A stretch of DNA of 64,000 nucleotides from Saprospiraceae bacterium (GTDB taxonomy: Bacteria; Bacteroidota; Bacteroidia; Chitinophagales; Saprospiraceae), in NCBI GenBank assembly GCA_016787525.1, contig JAEUUP010000136.1, positions 1 through 64,000 of the forward strand. The letters are read 5' to 3'. Shown piece after piece: positions 14,101-20,100 of the stretch. The translations under genes and the position numbers were made by a program. The notes beneath the pieces were generated by a model that saw only the letters and a list, made by a program, of their open reading frames with translations, had not been told where the DNA came from and made no database searches. Each line of letters begins with the position of its first letter. Positions within the stretch are counted from its first letter, which is position 1.

Positions 14101-17100
14101 AGACGACTGTATTTCAAATACTTGCAACGTTACGGCAACGGCAACGCCTGTGAACAAGACTTGTACTGAGGGGGGCAAAATTACCCTCAATGTCTCAGGT
14201 GGTAGCGAACCTTATCGTTTCGATTGGGCAGATGTGGCAGGTGCATCGAACACGCCAAACCGCACAGCCTTGGCAGGTGGCACTTATTCGGTTACAATCA
14301 CAGACAGTCGAAATTGTACATTTACTTTGAACAATATTGTCATTCGCGATGATTGCAGCACACCGCCTTGTACGATGATAGCTCAAGCCGTAGCGACACC
14401 TAAACGCTGCTCTGGCGATGGCTCGATTGCCTTGAATGTCAGTGGTGGTACAACGCCATATACTTTCCGTTGGGCAGATTTGACGGGTACAAATCAACCA
14501 CAAAACCGTACAGGCATTGCTGTTGGCACTTACCGTGTGACGGTGACGGATGCCCGCAATTGCGACACAATCATTCAAAACATTGTTGTCAAAGATTCGG
14601 CTATCAATTGCGGTTCAAATTGCACGCTCAATGTGACCGTTACACCAACACCGAAGACATGTACTGAGGGGGGTAAAATCAATGTTCAAATTGCAGGTGG
14701 CACGCCGCCTTATCGTTGCATTTGGTCGGATTTGACAGGCAGCGACCACCCTGAAAACCGCACAGGTTTGTCAGAAGGTCTTTATACCGTTATCATTTTA
14801 GATGCAGCAGGTTGTCGCGATACATTCTCAAACATTTCGATTGTAAATACTTGTACCACAACAGTTTGTACTATGAAAGCTGCTGTGACGACAACAGCTA
14901 AAACATGTCAAACGGGTGGTACAATCAGCATCAACGTCACAGGTGGTACAGCACCTTATCGTTTCACTTGGTCAGATTTGACGGGTAGTTTACAACCACA
15001 GAACCGCTCGAACTTGGCGGCTGGTACTTATCGAGTCACCGTCAATGACGCGACTACTTGCGATACAGTTGTACAAAACATCGTTGTTCAAGATGAGGCG
15101 ATTAATTGCGGTTCAACTTGTACGATGCGTGCGACCGTTTCAGCGACTGCTAAAACATGTCAGTCAGCAGGGTCAATTGCAGTGAGTGTGAGTGGTGGCA
15201 CAACGCCTTATACCTTCCGTTGGTCAGATTTGAGTGGTACAAATCAACCACAAAGCCGCAGCAATTTGGCAGCAGGCACATACCGAGTGACCATCAGCGA
15301 TGCGAGTGGTTCATGTGATACGGTTGTTCAAAATATCATCGTCAAAGATGAAGCGGTCAATTGCAACGGAACACCCTGCTCAATTGTCGCAACGGCAACG
15401 CCAACAGCGAAGACATGTACTGAGGGGGGCAAAATTGCGGTGACAGCCGTCGGTGGCACTGCGCCTTACACTTATGATTGGTTGGATGTGGTGGGAACAA
15501 ACGATGGGGCGAATCGCTCGAATTTGGCAGTAGGCTCATACACCGTTATTGTCAAAGACAGTTTGGGTTGTAAAGACACGGTTGAGAATATTTTAATCAT
15601 AAATACTTGTACGACAACGCCTTGTACACTCATTGCCTCGGCAACGCCAACAGCTAAGACATGTACTGAGGGGGGTAAAATCACGCTCAATATTGCAGGT
15701 AGCACAACACCTTACACCTTCCGTTGGGCGGATTTGAGTGGTACAAATCAACCACAAAACCGTAGCAATTTAGCCGCAGGTGCATACCGCGTGACGGTGA
15801 GCGATGCCAACGGCACTTGTGATACGACGATTCAGAACATCGTTGTCAAAGATTCAGCACTCAATTGTGGCGGCGTTTGCAACTTGGATATAACCGTTTT
15901 GACTACGAACAAAACATGTACTGAGGGGGGCAAAATTACCGTGACTACCACAGGCGGCACAGCACCATTCACCTTCGATTGGTCGGATTTGGCGGGTAAT
16001 GTTGACCCACAAAACCGTAGCAATTTGGCAGATGGCGTTTACACAATCATCGTAACGGATAGCCAAGGTTGTAAAGACACTGTTCAGAATATTCGCATTC
16101 TAAATACTTGTACGTCAATACCTTGTACACTTGTGGCAAGTGCTTTGGCTTCGCCAAAAACATGTCAGACGACGGGCAGTATCGCCTTGACAGTCAATGG
16201 TGGTACAGTGCCTTATACCTATCGTTGGTCAGATTTGACAAGCACAGGACAGCCGAAAAACCGCACTGAATTGCCTGCTGGCACATACCACGTGACTGTG
16301 ACGGATGGTTTAGGTTGCGATACGATTATTTCTAATATCATTGTCAGAGATGAAGCCATCAATTGCGGTGGCAACAACATTTGCAATCTCTCTGTTTCGG
16401 CGACACCAACAGCCAGAACCTGTGCCGTTGGCGGTTCAATCGCTATCAATGTCAGAAGTGGCATTTCGCCTTTGGTCTATAAATGGTCAGATTTGAGTGG
16501 TGCAAATCAACCTTCAAGTCGCAGCAATTTGGCGGCAGGCGCTTACCGTTTGACCATAACAGATGCTAATAATTGTGATACAGTGATACAAAACATCGCT
16601 GTCAAAGACGATTGTATCGTGACTCCATGCACGCTCATGGCATCTGCTACACCAACTGCAAAGACTTGTACTGAGGGGGGCAAAATCACCGTCGCAACGA
16701 CAGGCGGTACAGCACCGTTTACATTCGATTGGTTGGATTTGGCAGGAACAAATAATGGTCAAAATCGCACAGGTTTGGCTGTGGGTTCTTACACCGTTGT
16801 TGTGACCGATGGCAATGGTTGTAAAGATACAGTTGAGAATATTTCAGTTCTAAATAATTGTGGTACAATACCTTGTACGCTTCAAGTGTCTGTTTCGGCT
16901 TCGCCAAAAACATGTACTGAGGGGGGCAAAATTACTGTTGCGACAACGGGTGGTACAACGCCTTATACCTTCCGTTGGTCAGATTTAACAGGTGTCAATC
17001 AACCGCAAAACCGCACGAATTTGCCTTCTGGCACTTATCGTGTGACGGTTTCTGACAACAATGGTTGTGATACGATTATTCAAAATATTATCGTCAGAGA

Positions 17101-20100
17101 CGAAGCAGTGAACTGTGGAACGACTTGTCAATTGACAGCGACTGTTTTGGCTACGCCGAAAACATGTACCAATAACGGTGGCTCGTTGGCAGTGAGTGTT
17201 GATGGTGGGCAAGCTCCATACACATATCGTTGGGCAGATTTGAGTGGTACAAATCAGTCACAAACGAGAACGGCTTTGGCAGCTGGCTCTTACCGATTGA
17301 CGGTGACAGATGCACGTGGTTGCGATACGATTTTCCAAAACCTTGTTGTCAGAGATGAGGCAGTGAATTGCGTTACTTGTCGTTTGTCGGTTGCTGTTTC
17401 GGCTTCGCCAAAAACGTGTAACCTAAGCGGTTCGATTAATTTGGTCGTTGGTGGTGGTGTTGCGCCTTACACCTTCCGTTGGTCGGATTTGACGGGCAAT
17501 GTTCAACCACAAAACCGCACTGGTTTGAACGCTGGTACATACCGAGTGACTATTTTAGACAATAATGGCTGCGATACAACGGTACAAAACATCATCGTCG
17601 TTGACCAAGCTGTGAACTGCGGAAATGTGCCTTGTACGATGTCGGCAACGGCTTTGCCAACACCTATCAGTTGTACTGTTCAAGGAACTCCTTTCGGAGA
17701 GGGGGGCAAAATTGTGGTTCAAGTCACAGGCGGTCTCGAACCTTATGTCTTCGATTGGTTGGATATGAATGGAACGAACAACCCACAAAACCGCACTAAT
17801 TTGACTTCAGGTCAATACACCGTTATTGTCACCGATGCGAGAGCTTGTAAAGATACGATTAGTAATATCACGATTGCAAATGACTGTAATTCAACGATTT
17901 GTACACCACCAACGATTGCAAATGTTGCTGTTGTGAATGCGACTTGTGGCAACTCAAATGGTTCGATTAGCTTGACAACATCATCGAGAGTGGTGTTTAC
18001 ATGGTCGCCAAATGTATCAGCTTCGGCAACGGCGACGAACTTATCCGCAGGTATTTACAAAGTCAAAGTCGCCAAAGCAGATACACTGTCTTGTTTTGTT
18101 GAACGCCAAATTGTGGTCAATAATATCAATGCGCCTGTGGTCGCGACACCATTGATTCGCCCTGCGACTTGTGCAGCGTCAAATGGTTTGGTGCGTTTTG
18201 CAAATGCCGATTGGCAGTACGTTTGGAGTGATGGCGGAACGGGTTTTGAGCGCAATAATTTAGCCGCAGGCAGTTATCAAGTCATTGTTTCTGACCCCTC
18301 AGTACAAAACTGTCCAAGCATCGTGACGGTGGTTGTACCGAGCCAAAACACGTTGGCTGCAACGGCAACCATCACACGCAAAGCGACTTGCGGCAGTGCG
18401 AATGGTGTCGCAATACTCAATGTCACAGGCGGCACAGGCAACTATACCTATTCATGGGGTTTGACTGCGACACGTAACAATCTGAGTGCAGGCATTTATA
18501 CGGTCACGATAACGGATAATACTTCGGGTTGCCAAACCACAACTTCGGTCAATATGACAGAAGAAGTTGCCAACTCAGCCACGATTACGATAGCCGAAAA
18601 AGTGGTTTACACACGTTGCGTAGGTGATGCGAATGGTCGGGTGTCATTCACCATTGCGCCAGCTAACTTGGGAGCAGTCATCAAAAACGCGAGTGGGGTA
18701 GTGGTTGCCAATGGTGCATTGTCCGTTGGTGCATACAGCATTGAAGTACGTGATAACAGTGGTTGTTTAGTCGCAACAGAAGGTTTTGAAGTGAAAAACC
18801 CAGTGGCGATACAAGCGGCAGTTTCTGCTTCGCCAAAAACATGTGGTGCGAATGGTTCAATTGTGGTCAACGCCACAGGTGGTACAGGTACATTGTCTTA
18901 CCGTTGGAACGATGGTGAAACTTTAGCCAATCGGACGAATGTAGCCGCAGGCACTTATTGGTTAACCATTACAGATGCCAGCGGTTGTACGGTTGTTTTG
19001 AACAATATTATCGTGAAAAACGAAGCCGTGAACTGTGGTGGCGATACAACTTGTCGCATTGTAGCCGTTTCGACGGTGACAAATCGCACTTGTACTGAGG
19101 GGGGTAAAATCGAGGTGACAGCTTCGGGTGGTACGGCACCTTACACCTACGATTGGCTCGATATTGCAGGTTTAGATAATTTGAAAACAAGAACACAACT
19201 CGATTCAGGTAGATTCACGGTCATCGTGCGCGATTCGTTGGGTTGTGCCGATACGTTGAGAAACATCATTGTTCAAAATACTTGTTTCCCTTACGATACT
19301 TGTCCTGCGGTGTATGATGGCGATAGGGTTTTGTACGTCAGCGAATGCAGCGACAAAGCGGAAATTTGTACAAACTTAGATTATCGCGCCTTCGACCGTT
19401 ATCAAGTATTAGCCAATAATCGTGAAATCTTGTTTGAGCCAGACGGTTGTAGCCAAGATACTTTGTATTCTTATTCTTACTTCTCAATGCGTCGTTTGTA
19501 TCCAGTGGGACCTTGGGATTTGGCTTCGTGGACAGTCAATGGACGGTCTTATTCTGCCCAAATTGAGAATCTGGCGATGTTGGTTGACTCTATGAATCGT
19601 TGGGACAGAACAGGCAACTGGCAGTTGGAGCCTCAAAACCAACGCGTGATGGGTGGCGATAACCGCAATGTGTACGGAGCGATGCGTTGGACAAAAGACG
19701 GACGGGTCATTGCTCGTATGGAACCGAATTTACATTATGTGCCGAACCAATTGAAAATCCGTTTACCTGTTGGTTCACATGTTTTAGAGTTCAGAGATAC
19801 GGTAAATGGTTGCCGCGATTCGTTTACGGTGACAGTCAGTTGTCGTCCGCCTGTGCCGCAGCCGCACAGCAGTCGCATTGATACCTTGATTTATGTGTCG
19901 GATATGGATACGATTTGTTTGTCGAGCAACGTGCGTCCATCAAGCACGACTTTGACCAATATTTGCAGCAGCAACTACCGTGGTTATGTGGGTTATGTGA
20001 TTGATGACAGAACGGATTGTATTCCACTTTTGGGCGTTAGCCCGGGACGCGATTCGTTGTGTATTCGCCGTTGCTACTCAAATGGTTTGTGCGACACGAC